Origin: Burkholderia cenocepacia
Lineage (GTDB): Bacteria > Pseudomonadota > Gammaproteobacteria > Burkholderiales > Burkholderiaceae
Assembly (NCBI RefSeq): GCF_014211915.1
Contig: NZ_CP060039.1
Coordinates: 186,001 to 250,000, forward strand
DNA: 64,000 nt
Reading direction: 5' to 3'
Part shown: positions 18,590 to 28,158 of the stretch, piece by piece
How the letters are laid out: each line of letters opens with the position of its first letter
Position numbering within the stretch: the first letter of the stretch is position 1
Made by a program: the position numbers and the translations under genes
The notes under the pieces: generated by a model
The model's database searches: none
Told to the model about the DNA's origin: nothing
The model's input: the letters and a program-made list of their open reading frames with translations, nothing else

Positions 18590-18667
18590 TTGCTCCTGAC
18601 AGGCCGCGCGGCGCTGGTGCGTGCGGCTCTCGTTGATTCCGATCGTTCGTCGACCGGCCTGTTCACG

Positions 18668-20563
18668 CTAATGCGAGCCCGCCGGCTCGGACACGGAGTC
18701 CGGATGATGCGTGCGGGCGCGCCGCAGCGTCAAGACGAACAGCGCGCCGCCCGACGGTGCGTTGCGTGCGGTCAGCGCGCCGCCCGCGTCGCTCGCGATC
18801 GACGACGAGATCGCGAGGCCGAGCCCGAGCCCGCGCCCCATTTCCTTGGTCGTGAAGAACGGCTCGAACAGGCGCGGCAGCAGATCGGGCGCAATGCCGG
18901 AGCCGTTGTCGCGCACCTCGAGTGCGAGCGTCGCGGCCGACACCGCGATCGTCACCTCGATGGCCGGCGCCGCGACGCCGGCCACCGCGTCGAGCGCGTT
19001 GCCGAGCAGGTTGATCAGCACCTGTTCGAGGCGCAGGTCCTCGCAGCGCGCGACGAGTTCGGGATAGTCGCGCGCAAGGTCGAGCGGCGCGTCGTGCGCG
19101 GGCGACACGGTCGCGTCCTGCAGCGTCAGCGTGAGCGCGACGCCGCGCAGGCGCTCGCCGAGCAGCGACAGCACGCTGCGCAGCGCGCGCACGACGAGTG
19201 CCCGCTCGTTGCGCGGCTTCGCTCGGCCGACGAACAGCTTCAACTGGTTGGTGATCTTGCCCATCCGCTCGGTGAGCGCGGCGATCGCCTCGAGATTCTC
19301 GCGCGCGGCGGCCAGCTCACCGCGATCGAGCAGCACGCGCGTGTTGTCCGAGAAGCTGCGCAGCGCCGCGAGCGGCTGGTTCAGCTCATGCGTGATGCCG
19401 GCCGCCATCTGGCCGAGCGCGGCGAGCTTGCTCGCCTGAATCAGTTCGTCGTGCGCGGCGCGCAGCTCCTGCTCCGCGCGAATCCGGTCGCCGACCTCCT
19501 TCTGCAACTGCTCGTTCGCCTCGGACAAATCGGCCGTACGCTCCTCGACGCGCCGGTTCAGCTCCGCGTACGCCTGCTGCAGCAGCGCGCGGCCGCGGAT
19601 CATCTCGCGCACGCGGGCGCGGCGCATCCGCCAGTAGAACGCCAGGAGCGCGACCGACACGAAGCCGAAACCAGTGACGATCGTCGCATTGCGCGCATCG
19701 GCATCGATCGGCGCGAGCGGCGCGAGCGTGACGAGCAGCCAGTCGGGCTCGCCGATCCGGCGCTTGCTGGCGAGGAAGCGCGGCGCGCGCCGGCCGGCGC
19801 CGAGGCGCACGATTTCCGCGTCGGCGCCGAGCGTCTGCTCGACGCGCAGCGGCAGCGGCGTGACCGGTTGCTGCGCGTACTGGCGCGTTTCGTAGATCGA
19901 CGCGGCGACCGGCCCCGTGAGCGGGCGCAGCGTGTGGTACTTCCACGCGGGCACCGACGACAGGAACACGACGCCGTGATCGTCCACGACGACGAGCGGC
20001 TCGGACGCGTCGGCGCCCTGGAACCATTCGAGATTGAGCTTCACGACGACGACGCCCGCGATCTTGCCGTCGCGCCACACGGGCTGCGAGATGTAGTAAC
20101 CGGGATCGCGCGAGATCGTGCCGATCCCGAAGAAGCGGCCGACCTGGCCGTTCATCGCATCGAGGAAATACGGGCGGAAACGGTATTCGATCCCGACGAA
20201 GCTGTCGGGCGCGCGCCAGTTGCTGGCGGCGACGCACAGGCCGTCCGCGCCGATCACGTAGGTGACGGTCGCGTGCGCGTGTTCGTTGAGGTCTTCGAGA
20301 TAGCGGTTGACGCGGGCGGTGTAGTCGCCGCGCTTCGGGTCGGCGAGCAGATCCTGCACGTACGGATGGCTGCCGAGCAGATAAGGCAGCGATTCGTAGC
20401 GGTCGAGCGTGCTCTTGAGCGCGCTGGTGGTGCGGTCGACCCGCACCGCGGCATTGCGCTGCAGCTCGGCGACGCCGCGCTGCCAGGTGATCGTCCACGT
20501 CAGCGCGCACGCCGCGACGAGCGCGGCGGCGAGCACGACGAGGATGAGCAGGCGGCGCGTCAC
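18668..20563 (-). CDS. dctB: C4-dicarboxylate sensor histidine kinase DctB
   Basis: Inner-membrane sensor kinase of 631 residues. It has an N-terminal helix (LLILVVLAAALVAACALTW), a large periplasmic double-PAS-type sensor (including YYISQPVWRDGKIAGVVVVK), a second helix near residue 300, a coiled coil, the H-box GITHELNQPLAALRSFSDN, and a GHKL ATPase with NLLGNALDA and DNGSGIA. This is the standard DctB architecture. It lies between dctA and dctD, all on the minus strand, and should phosphorylate DctD when succinate, fumarate or malate is outside the cell. Confidence 0.93.
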   Translation of the reverse strand: MTRRLLILVVLAAALVAACALTWTITWQRGVAELQRNAAVRVDRTTSALKSTLDRYESLPYLLGSHPYVQDLLADPKRGDYTARVNRYLEDLNEHAHATVTYVIGADGLCVAASNWRAPDSFVGIEYRFRPYFLDAMNGQVGRFFGIGTISRDPGYYISQPVWRDGKIAGVVVVKLNLEWFQGADASEPLVVVDDHGVVFLSSVPAWKYHTLRPLTGPVAASIYETRQYAQQPVTPLPLRVEQTLGADAEIVRLGAGRRAPRFLASKRRIGEPDWLLVTLAPLAPIDADARNATIVTGFGFVSVALLAFYWRMRRARVREMIRGRALLQQAYAELNRRVEERTADLSEANEQLQKEVGDRIRAEQELRAAHDELIQASKLAALGQMAAGITHELNQPLAALRSFSDNTRVLLDRGELAAARENLEAIAALTERMGKITNQLKLFVGRAKPRNERALVVRALRSVLSLLGERLRGVALTLTLQDATVSPAHDAPLDLARDYPELVARCEDLRLEQVLINLLGNALDAVAGVAAPAIEVTIAVSAATLALEVRDNGSGIAPDLLPRLFEPFFTTKEMGRGLGLGLAISSSIASDAGGALTARNAPSGGALFVLTLRRARTHHPDSVSEPAGSH

Positions 20564-20680
20564 GGTCGAGGCTTCCTGACGATGCGGATCGCCTATTGTG
20601 TCATAGGCCTCCGCCTCGATACCCCGGCCGCCGCGGGCCGCACGGCCGGCGGGGGTGCCGCCGCCTGCTCCTTCATCGCG

Positions 20681-21973
20681 TCAGACGCCGGCCGTCGTCT
20701 CGGTCGGCGCGACTTCGCCGCCGCCCTTCAGCGCCTGGCGCAGCTTGTTGCGGTCGAGCTCCTTCTCCCACGCCGACACGACGACGGTGGCCACGCCGTT
20801 GCCGACGATGTTGGTCAGCGCACGGCATTCGCTCATGAAGCGGTCGATGCCGAGGATCAGCACCATGCCCGACAGCGGGATCGTCGGCACGACGGCCAGC
20901 GTTGCGGCCAGCGTGATGAAGCCCGCGCCGGTCACGCCGCTCGCGCCCTTCGACGTCAGCATCGCGACGGCCAGCAGCGTGAGCTGCTGCATCCACGTCA
21001 GCTCGATGTTGGTCGCCTGCGCGATGAACAGCACGGCCATCGTCATGTAGATGTTGGTGCCGTCGAGGTTGAACGAGTAGCCGGTCGGCACGACGAGGCC
21101 GACGACCGAACGCGAGCAGCCGGCCTTCTCGAGCTTTTCCATCAGCTGCGGCAGCGCGGCTTCCGACGAGCTCGTGCCGAGCACGATCAGCAGCTCTTCC
21201 TTGATGTACGACACGAAGCGGATGATCGAGAAGCCGGTGAAGCGCGCGATCGCGCCGAGCACGACCAGCACGAACACGACCGACGTCAGGTAGAACGTGC
21301 CGATCAGCTTGAGCAGCGGCACCAGCGAGCCAACGCCGTACTTGCCGATCGTGAACGCCATCGCGCCGAACGCGCCGATCGGGGCCAGCTTCGTGACGAT
21401 GTGCACGATGCCGAACAGCACGCGCGTCAGGCCGTCGATGAAGTCGGTGACCACGCGACCGCGCTCGCCGAGGTGCGCGAGCACGCTGCCGAACAGCAGC
21501 GCGATCAGCAGGATCTGCAGGATTTCACCCTGCGCGAACGCGTCGACCATCGTGTTCGGGATGATGTGCATCAGGAAGTCGACCGTCGACTGCCCGTGCG
21601 CCTTCGCCGCGTACGACGCGACGGCCTTGCCGTCGAGCGTCGCCGGATCGATGTTGAAGCCGACGCCCGGACGCAGCAGGTGCGTGGCCGCGAGGCCGAG
21701 CAGCAGCGCGAAGGTCGACACGATCTCGAAGTACAGCAGCGCCTTGCCGCCGACGCGGCCGACCTTCTTCATGTCCTCCATGCCGGCGATGCCGGTGACG
21801 ACCGTACAGAAGATGATCGGGCCGATCACCATCTTGATCAGCTTGATGAACCCGTCGCCGAGCGGCTTCATGTCGGTGGCGATCGATGGGTAGAAGTGGC
21901 CGAGGATCACGCCGACGATGATGGCGAAAATCACCTGCACATAGAGCACTTTGTAGAAGGGTTTCTTCTTCAC
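20681..21973 (-). CDS. dctA: C4-dicarboxylate transporter DctA
   Basis: Sodium or proton symporter for succinate, fumarate and malate in the inner membrane (DAACS family). The 430-residue product has the expected helices and the conserved motifs [34 protein letters not shown], and [15 protein letters not shown]. It is the first gene of dctA-dctB-dctD order, with 117 bp to dctB. A sigma-54 promoter sits about 200 bp upstream, leaving a long leader of roughly 190 nt. Confidence 0.96.
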   Translation of the reverse strand: MKKKPFYKVLYVQVIFAIIVGVILGHFYPSIATDMKPLGDGFIKLIKMVIGPIIFCTVVTGIAGMEDMKKVGRVGGKALLYFEIVSTFALLLGLAATHLLRPGVGFNIDPATLDGKAVASYAAKAHGQSTVDFLMHIIPNTMVDAFAQGEILQILLIALLFGSVLAHLGERGRVVTDFIDGLTRVLFGIVHIVTKLAPIGAFGAMAFTIGKYGVGSLVPLLKLIGTFYLTSVVFVLVVLGAIARFTGFSIIRFVSYIKEELLIVLGTSSSEAALPQLMEKLEKAGCSRSVVGLVVPTGYSFNLDGTNIYMTMAVLFIAQATNIELTWMQQLTLLAVAMLTSKGASGVTGAGFITLAATLAVVPTIPLSGMVLILGIDRFMSECRALTNIVGNGVATVVVSAWEKELDRNKLRQALKGGGEVAPTETTAGV

Positions 21974-22176
21974 GATGGTTCCTGCTGAAGTAGATGAGCC
22001 GTGGAAACGGCGTCACGCGCGCAGGCGAATGTCTCAGGGGAAAGGCATTCGCCCGCGCGGCTGCCGTGCCGCAACAAGCGATGCCTCAGGACATCCGGAG
22101 GGGGAGGAAGGCATTGGTCATCGGTTGTCTCCTTGGTTTAATAGTCAGGCCGGAGGCCGGCCATGCGCTTTATATT

Positions 22177-22191
22177 GCAAGGTCGATGCCA
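22177..22191 (-). promoter_or_regulatory. Sigma-54 (-24/-12) promoter of dctA
   Basis: The minus strand reads TGGCATCGACCTTGC, one mismatch from TGGCAC-N5-TTGC with correct GG-N10-GC spacing. The predicted start is near 22165. A sigma-54 activator (DctD) is encoded just downstream in the same cluster. Confidence 0.85.
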
Positions 22192-22252
22192 GGTTTCCGG
22201 AACCCCTCAAGCCGTTGTTTTCATTGTATTTCCCATAATGCGGCAGGCAAGG

Positions 22253-22303
22253 AAATCCGGGATTCCGGATTTCCGGAAAATATCCGTCCGGCGATCCGGA
22301 CGG
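22253..22303. promoter_or_regulatory. Tandem dyads upstream of dctA (candidate DctD sites / actP terminator)
   Basis: Two perfect 8-bp inverted repeats with four-base spacers lie side by side. On the minus strand they read AAATCCGGAATCCCGGATTT (22253-22272) and CCGTCCGGATCGCCGGACGG (22284-22303). Both share TCCGG-N4-CCGGA and their centres are 31 bp apart, about three helical turns. They are at about -97 and -128 from the dctA start, where DctD enhancer sites are expected. The second hairpin is followed by ATATTTT and could also end actP transcription. Confidence 0.65.
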
Positions 22304-22325
22304 TTGGCCGATTTTGTCAGAGGAA

Positions 22326-24011
22326 TCAGTGCTGCACGGCCTCGCCGGCCAGCAGGCCGGTCTGCGCGTAGAACTCCTGCTGCGCGAACGCGTCGCGCTC
22401 GCGGCGTGCGCGCTCGCCACGATCCGCGAGCGAACCGACCACGATCCCGACGAACGCGAGTGGCACCGACACGAGCGCCGGGTTGTCGAGGAACACTGCC
22501 GCGTGCGCGTGGTGCAGCACGTCGACCCACACCGACTTCGACAACACCGTGAGCGCGACCGCCGACACGAGGCCGAGGCCGCCGCCGAGCACCGCGCCGC
22601 GCGTCGTCATCCCGCGCCAGAAGATCGACATCGCGAGCACCGGGAAATTGGCGCTCGCGGCCACCGCCGCGACGAGCCCGACCATGAACGCGACGTTCAC
22701 GTGCTCGAACAGGATCGACAGCGCGATCGCGACGGCCGACAGCCCGATCGTCGCCGCGCGCGAGATGCGCATCTCGAGCCGTTCGTCGGGCTTGCCGCGC
22801 GCCCACATCTGCGCATACAGGTCGTGCGAGATCGTCGTCGCGCCGGCGAGCGTCAGGCCCGCGACCACCGCAAGGATCGTCGCGAACGTGACGGCCGCGA
22901 TGAACCCGTAGAACCAGTTGCCGCCCACTGCCTGCGCGAGCTTCACCGCGACCATGTTGGAGCCGCCGAGCAGGTCGTGCGTCAGGTTGAACGTGCCGTT
23001 CGCGCCGAGCCGGAAGAATTCCGGATGCTGCGCGAGCAGCACGATCGCCGAGAAGCCGATCACGAAGGTCAGCAGGTAGAAGTAGCCGATGAAGCCCGTC
23101 GCGTAGAGCACCGACTTGCGCGCCTCCTTCGCGTTCGGCACCGTGAAGAAGCGCATCAGGATGTGCGGGAAGCCGGCCGTGCCGAACATCAGCGCGATGC
23201 CGAGCGACAGCGCGTTGGCCGGGTCGCGGATCAGCTTGCCGGGCCCCATGATCGACAGCGCGCCCGGATGCACGGCCACCGCGCGGCGGAACATCGCATC
23301 GATGCTGAAGCCGAATTCGCCGAGCGCGAGCCACGCGAGCAGCGTCGCGCCGCACAGCAGCAGCACGGCCTTGATCACCTGCACCCAGGTGGTCGCGGTC
23401 ATCCCGCCGAAGAACACGTAGACGACCATCAGCACGCCGACGATCAGCTCGGCCGTGCCGTACGACAGCCCGAACAGCAACTGGATCAGCTTGCCCGCGC
23501 CGACCATCTGCACGACGAGGTACAGCACGACGATGGTCAGCGCGTTCGCCGAGGTCAGCAGCCGGATCGGCCGCTGCGCGAAACGGTACGCGACGACGTC
23601 GACGAACGTGAACTTGCCGAGGTTGCGCAGCGGTTCGGCGATCAGGAACATCACGAACGGCCAGCCGACCAGGAAGCCGATCGAGTAGATCAGCCCGTCG
23701 AAGCCGAACATGAACACCATCCCGGACAGCCCGAGGAACGATGCGGCCGACATGTAGTCGCCCGCGATCGCGAGCCCGTTCTGCAGCCCGGTGATGCCGC
23801 CGCCGGCCGTATAGAAGTCGCGCGTCGAGCGCGTGCGGCGCGCGGCCCAGCGCGTGAGCGCGAGCGTCGCGAACACGAACGCGAAGAACATCCCGATCGC
23901 GACCGGGTTCAGCTCGACCTTGTCGGGCATCGGGCCGGCGATGCCGGTGGCATGGGCGGTGGAGGAAACGAGAACGGTCAGCGCGCCGAGCGCGCGCGAA
24001 ATGCGTCGCAT
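22326..24011 (-). CDS. actP: Cation/acetate symporter, sodium:solute symporter family
   Basis: Inner-membrane symporter of 561 residues with about 13 helices. The product begins MRRISRALGALTVLVSSTAHA (signal-like), and contains FYTAGGGITGLQNGLAIAGD and GYMSAASFLG-type motifs (DYMSAASFLGLSGMVFMFGF) typical of ActP. The ATG at 24011 is preferred to the in-frame start at 24089. It lies 11 bp after a DUF485 gene, the normal partner of ActP. Substrate is probably acetate or a related short monocarboxylate, by family. Confidence 0.88.
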   Translation of the reverse strand: MRRISRALGALTVLVSSTAHATGIAGPMPDKVELNPVAIGMFFAFVFATLALTRWAARRTRSTRDFYTAGGGITGLQNGLAIAGDYMSAASFLGLSGMVFMFGFDGLIYSIGFLVGWPFVMFLIAEPLRNLGKFTFVDVVAYRFAQRPIRLLTSANALTIVVLYLVVQMVGAGKLIQLLFGLSYGTAELIVGVLMVVYVFFGGMTATTWVQVIKAVLLLCGATLLAWLALGEFGFSIDAMFRRAVAVHPGALSIMGPGKLIRDPANALSLGIALMFGTAGFPHILMRFFTVPNAKEARKSVLYATGFIGYFYLLTFVIGFSAIVLLAQHPEFFRLGANGTFNLTHDLLGGSNMVAVKLAQAVGGNWFYGFIAAVTFATILAVVAGLTLAGATTISHDLYAQMWARGKPDERLEMRISRAATIGLSAVAIALSILFEHVNVAFMVGLVAAVAASANFPVLAMSIFWRGMTTRGAVLGGGLGLVSAVALTVLSKSVWVDVLHHAHAAVFLDNPALVSVPLAFVGIVVGSLADRGERARRERDAFAQQEFYAQTGLLAGEAVQH

Positions 24012-24022
24012 GCGGGCCTCCG

Positions 24023-24328
24023 TCACGAACGTTGCAGGATCGCGTCGACGCGGCGGTCGAACGCACGGTTCGCGCGCAGCACGTAGCACGCGGTCAGGCC
24101 GATCGCGATCAGGATGATCGCGACGCCCGCGGCGATCCCGACCGTCGTCGTCGCGCCGTGGTACAGCGGCGCGGCGAGCACGTGCGGCGCGAGCGCGACG
24201 AGCAGGATGAAGCCGTAGTACGTGGCGATCATCAACGCGGTGAGCGTGAAGCTGAAGCGGCGCCGGGCCCGCACGAGTTGCTGGTAGTCGCGGCGCGCCG
24301 TGACCGATTCGATGACGGAAAGCTCCAT
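24023..24328 (-). CDS. DUF485 membrane protein, ActP partner
   Basis: A 101-residue inner-membrane protein with two transmembrane helices (ATYYGFILLVALAPHVLAA and VGIAAGVAIILIAIGLTACY). DUF485 proteins are almost always encoded directly upstream of acetate symporters, as here (11 bp gap); their exact role is unknown. The ATG at 24328 is preceded by CAGGAGAC. The longer frame reaching 24736 overlaps the CoA-transferase gene and is not real. Confidence 0.87.
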   Translation of the reverse strand: MELSVIESVTARRDYQQLVRARRRFSFTLTALMIATYYGFILLVALAPHVLAAPLYHGATTTVGIAAGVAIILIAIGLTACYVLRANRAFDRRVDAILQRS

Positions 24329-24524
24329 GGTGTCTCCTGGATGAACCGAAGTCGGCGCTTCAGCACTGACTCTGGTCCCATGCTTCGCGGTCGACCGGCG
24401 TTGGCGCTTTGGCGCTTGCTCCAGTCCCCGCAGGGCGAGCGTCTCGTCGTCGCGAGCGCTGTCGTTGGATGGCCGGCGCGTGATCCGAAACCGCCCGCGC
24501 CGCGGCGGCAACCCCTGAAACGCG

Positions 24525-25730
24525 TTACACGACGCGACCCGCCCGCAGCCGCGCGACGTCCTCCGCCGACATCCCGAGCCAGCCGCCGAGCACCGCATCG
24601 GTATCGGCGCCGAGCACCGGCGGCGCACCGCGCACCGGCAGCCGCGCGCCGTCGAAGCGGTACGGCGGCGCGAGCACGTCGACGCCGCCCGCGGCCGGAT
24701 GCGGCTGCCGCGTGACGAGCCCGGCGCGGGTGGCACGTTCGGACGTCAGCGCTTCGTGCAATCCGAGCACTTCGCCGCACGGAATGCCCGCGTCGGCGAG
24801 CGCCGCCAGCAGCGTCGCGCGCGCCCGCCGCGCGAGTTCGCGGCGAATCTCGGGCAGCAGGTCGGCACGATTCTGCGAGCGGCCGAGGTTGGTCTTGTAG
24901 CGTTCGTCGGCCGCGAGATCGGGCCGCTCGATCGCGTCGCAGAAGCGCGCGAACTGCATGTTGTTGCCGACCGTGATCACGAGCGGACCGTCGGCCGCGT
25001 CGAACACGCCGTACGGCACGATCGACGGATGCGCGTTGCCGTAGCGCGGCGGGTCCTCGCCCATCAGCAGCGCGTCGAGCCCGTAGTACGCGGTGATCAT
25101 CAGCCCGCAATCGAACAGCGCCATCTCGATGCGCCGCCCGCGCCCGGTCGCATGGCGTTCGTACAACGCGGCGAGGATCGCCTGCGCCGAATACATGCCG
25201 GTGAACAGGTCGACCGCCGCGACGCCGAACTTCAGCGGCGGCTGGCCGGCCTCGCCGTTCAGCGCCATCAGCCCCGCCTCGCCCTGCACGACGAGGTCGT
25301 AGCCGGGCCGCGCGGCCTCGGCGCCCGACCGGTCGTAGCCCGAGATCGCACAGTGCACGAGGCGCGGATTCAGTTCGGCCAGCGCGTCGTAGCCGAGCCC
25401 GAGTTTCTCCGCGCCGCCGAACTTGAAGTTGTGGATCAGCACGTCGGCCTGCGCGGCCAGCTCGCGCGCGATGCGCTGGCCGGCTTCCGTCTGCAGGTCG
25501 ACGCAGATCGACCGCTTGCTGCGGTTCACGCTGTTGAAATACGTGGTTTCGGTGTCGCCGATCCGCAGCCCCCAGTCGCGCGTATCGTCGCCGCGCGCCG
25601 GATGCTCGACCTTGATCACTTCCGCACCGAAATCGGCGAGCACCATCGCGCACCACGGGCCCGCGAGCACGCGCGAGAAATCGAGCACCTTCACGCCGGC
25701 CAGCGGCAGCGCGCACCGTTCGTTCGTCAT
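24525..25730 (-). CDS. CaiB/BaiF-family (class III) CoA-transferase
   Basis: Transfers CoA between an acyl-CoA donor and a carboxylic acid acceptor. The 401-residue product has the family start (LAGVKVLDFSRVLAGPWCAM), LADFGAEVIKVEHPARGDDT, NRSKRSICVDL, and AVDLFTGMYSAQAILAAL, where the Asp is the expected catalytic nucleophile. The ATG at 25730 follows GGAGGAGA. It is the last gene of an operon with two acyl-CoA dehydrogenases and a FadB-like protein, so it probably activates the acid that those enzymes oxidise. The exact acid is unknown. Confidence 0.87.
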   Translation of the reverse strand: MTNERCALPLAGVKVLDFSRVLAGPWCAMVLADFGAEVIKVEHPARGDDTRDWGLRIGDTETTYFNSVNRSKRSICVDLQTEAGQRIARELAAQADVLIHNFKFGGAEKLGLGYDALAELNPRLVHCAISGYDRSGAEAARPGYDLVVQGEAGLMALNGEAGQPPLKFGVAAVDLFTGMYSAQAILAALYERHATGRGRRIEMALFDCGLMITAYYGLDALLMGEDPPRYGNAHPSIVPYGVFDAADGPLVITVGNNMQFARFCDAIERPDLAADERYKTNLGRSQNRADLLPEIRRELARRARATLLAALADAGIPCGEVLGLHEALTSERATRAGLVTRQPHPAAGGVDVLAPPYRFDGARLPVRGAPPVLGADTDAVLGGWLGMSAEDVARLRAGRVV

Positions 25731-25760
25731 CGTTGTCTCCTCCATTCGCGCCGTGCGCCC

Positions 25761-26906
25761 TTACTGTTTCGACAGCGCGATGTAGCGCGCGAGATGGTGA
25801 TCCTCGTCGCCGAGCTGGTGATCGAGCATCACGAGCCGCTTCGCGTAGTGCGACAGCGGCAGCTCCCACGTCATCCCGATTCCGCCGTGCAGCTGGATGC
25901 TTTCCTCGGCGACGAGCGTGCCGATCCGGCCGATGCTGTATTTCGCCGCGGCGAGCGCGCGCTCGCGCACCGCGCGCGGCGCATCGAGCTGCGCGGCCGC
26001 GTTGATCACGGCCGAACGCGCCTGCTCGACTTCGAGCAGCAGGTCGGCCATCCGGTGCTGCAGCGCCTGGAAGCTGCCGATCGGCAGCCCGAATTGCTTG
26101 CGTGTACGCAGGTAGTCGAGCGTGTGCTCCTTCGCGACGTCCATCGCGCCGAGCGCTTCCGCCGACAGCGCGAGCAGCCCGTAGCCGAGCACGCGTTCGA
26201 GCAGCTCGGCGCCCGCTTCGCCGTCGAGCGCATCCGGCGCGCCGAGCGCGGCGTCGGCCGGCAGCGCGACGCGCTCGAAGCGCACTTCGGCCGCGCGGCC
26301 GCCGTCGATCTTCTTGTAATCGCGCAACGACACGCCCGGCGCATCGGCCGGCACGACGAACAGGCCGATGCCGGCCGCGTCGTCGTCGTTGCCGGACACC
26401 CGCGCGCTGACGACGAAGAACGCCGCCTGCGCGGCCTGGTCGACGACGCCCTTCGCGCCGGTCAGCACCCAGCCGTCGCCCGAACGTTCGGCGCGCGTAC
26501 GCACCGTCGTCAGTTCGTAGTGCGAGCCCGGCTCGTCGTGCGCGAACGCGGCGCTCGCGCTGCCGTCGATCAGCGCGGCGAGCCGGTCGCGATGCGCGGC
26601 GCCGCCGGCGTGCGCGAGCGCACGGCCCGCGAGCAGCGCGCCGAAGAACGGCTCGACGACGAGCCCGCGCCCGAGGCATTCGAACACCACGGCGATGTCG
26701 AAGCCCGCGCCGCCGAAGCCGCCGTCGGCTTCGGCGAACAGCGCGCCGACCGTGCCGAGTTCGGCGAAGCGCTGCCACATCGCGCGGTCGAAGCCTTCGG
26801 CCGACTGCGCGATGCGGTCGCGCACCGGGAACGCGTACTGTTCGGCGATGAAGCGGTTCAACGTGTCCGCCAGCATCCGGCGGTCTTCTGTGTGCTGGAA
26901 ATCCAT
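25761..26906 (-). CDS. Acyl-CoA dehydrogenase, small-subunit type
   Basis: A 381-residue FAD-dependent dehydrogenase introducing an alpha-beta double bond in an acyl-CoA. It begins MDFQHTEDRRMLADTLNRFI and has SIQLHGGIGMTWELPLSHYA near the C-terminus. Together with the adjacent 402-residue dehydrogenase it resembles the PimD/PimC pair (small and large pimeloyl-CoA dehydrogenase subunits) and may form a heteromer. The two genes are 14 bp apart. Family membership is sure; the pimeloyl-CoA link is inference. Confidence 0.85.
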   Translation of the reverse strand: MDFQHTEDRRMLADTLNRFIAEQYAFPVRDRIAQSAEGFDRAMWQRFAELGTVGALFAEADGGFGGAGFDIAVVFECLGRGLVVEPFFGALLAGRALAHAGGAAHRDRLAALIDGSASAAFAHDEPGSHYELTTVRTRAERSGDGWVLTGAKGVVDQAAQAAFFVVSARVSGNDDDAAGIGLFVVPADAPGVSLRDYKKIDGGRAAEVRFERVALPADAALGAPDALDGEAGAELLERVLGYGLLALSAEALGAMDVAKEHTLDYLRTRKQFGLPIGSFQALQHRMADLLLEVEQARSAVINAAAQLDAPRAVRERALAAAKYSIGRIGTLVAEESIQLHGGIGMTWELPLSHYAKRLVMLDHQLGDEDHHLARYIALSKQ

Positions 26907-26920
26907 CGTCGCGTCCCTCG

Positions 26921-28129
26921 TTACAGCCCGAGCATCATCTTCGCGATGATGTTCTTCTGGATCTCGTTCGAGCCGCCGAAGATCGACAGCTTGCGGTTGT
27001 TGAAGTACTGCTGTGCGGCGCTCGCGGCTTCTTCCGGGCCGACCGGTTCGCCGTCGTAATCGGCGTCGAGCGCGTCGTCGACGAACGGCTGCGCGTACGG
27101 CCCCATCGCGCGCCGCATCAGCGCGGTGATCTCCTGGCGGATCTGCGTGCCGCGAATCTTCAGCATCGAGCTTTCCGCGCCCGGCACGCCGCCGCCCGCG
27201 ACCGCGGCCAGCACGCGCAGGTTGGTCGTGCGCATGTTTTCCAGTTCGATCTCGACGCGGGCGAGCCGCGCCGCGAAGAACGGATCGTCGGCCAGTGGCC
27301 GGCCGTTCTTCGTGACCTTCGCGGCCACCGCGCGCAGCCGGTCGAGGGCGGCGGTCGAGAAGCCGATCCCCGCGATGTTGGTGCGCTCGTACGTGAGCAG
27401 GTATTTCGCGTAAGTCCAGCCGCGGTTCTCTTCGCCGACGAGGTTCTCGACCGGCACGCGCACGTCGGTGAAGAACACCTCGTTCACCTCATGCTCGCCG
27501 TCGAGCGTGATGATCGGGCGCACTTCGACGCCCGGCGTATTCATGTCGATCAGCAGGAAGCTGATGCCCTCCTGCTTGCGCACGTCGGTCGCGGTGCGCA
27601 CGAGACAGAAGATCATGTTCGCGTAGTGGCCGAGCGTGGTCCACGTCTTCTGGCCGTTCACGACGTAGTGAGCGCCCTGCGCATCCACACGCCGCACCGC
27701 GCTCGTCTTCACCGCAGCGAGATCGGAACCGGCGCCCGGTTCCGAATAACCCTGGCACCACCAGTCGGTGCCGTCGAGAATCCGCGGCAGCCAGTGACGC
27801 TTCTGCGCTTCGTTGCCGTACTTGATCAGCACCGGGCCGAGCATGTTCACGCCGAACGGCACGATGCGCGGCGCACCGGCGAGCGCGCATTCGTTGTCGA
27901 ACAGGAATTTCTGCGCGACGCTCCAGCCGGGGCCGCCGTATTCGCGCGGCCAGTGGCTCGCGAGCCAGCCGCGCGCATTGAGGATCGCGTGCCATTCGCG
28001 CATGTCGTCGCGCGTCAGGTGCAGGCCGCCCTTCACCTTGCGCGCAGTGCGCGCCGGCAGTTCGGCGGCGAGGAAGCGCTGCACTTCCGTTCGGAAGGCT
28101 TCCTCTTCGGGAGTGAAATTCAGGTCCAT
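26921..28129 (-). CDS. Acyl-CoA dehydrogenase, large-subunit type
   Basis: A 402-residue flavoprotein acyl-CoA dehydrogenase starting MDLNFTPEEEAFRTEVQRFL. Visible motifs are GYSEPGAGSDLAAVKTSA (flavin and substrate contact), NGQKTWTTLGHYANMIF, and the C-terminal IFGGSNEIQKNIIAKMMLG. It resembles PimC-type enzymes. The same frame stays open for another 632 codons upstream, across the whole FadB-like gene, but that extension has no family features and the ATG at 28129 gives the normal length. Confidence 0.87.
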   Translation of the reverse strand: MDLNFTPEEEAFRTEVQRFLAAELPARTARKVKGGLHLTRDDMREWHAILNARGWLASHWPREYGGPGWSVAQKFLFDNECALAGAPRIVPFGVNMLGPVLIKYGNEAQKRHWLPRILDGTDWWCQGYSEPGAGSDLAAVKTSAVRRVDAQGAHYVVNGQKTWTTLGHYANMIFCLVRTATDVRKQEGISFLLIDMNTPGVEVRPIITLDGEHEVNEVFFTDVRVPVENLVGEENRGWTYAKYLLTYERTNIAGIGFSTAALDRLRAVAAKVTKNGRPLADDPFFAARLARVEIELENMRTTNLRVLAAVAGGGVPGAESSMLKIRGTQIRQEITALMRRAMGPYAQPFVDDALDADYDGEPVGPEEAASAAQQYFNNRKLSIFGGSNEIQKNIIAKMMLGL

Positions 28130-28158
28130 CTTCGGTCCGTGGCAAATGCGGTGGGTGT

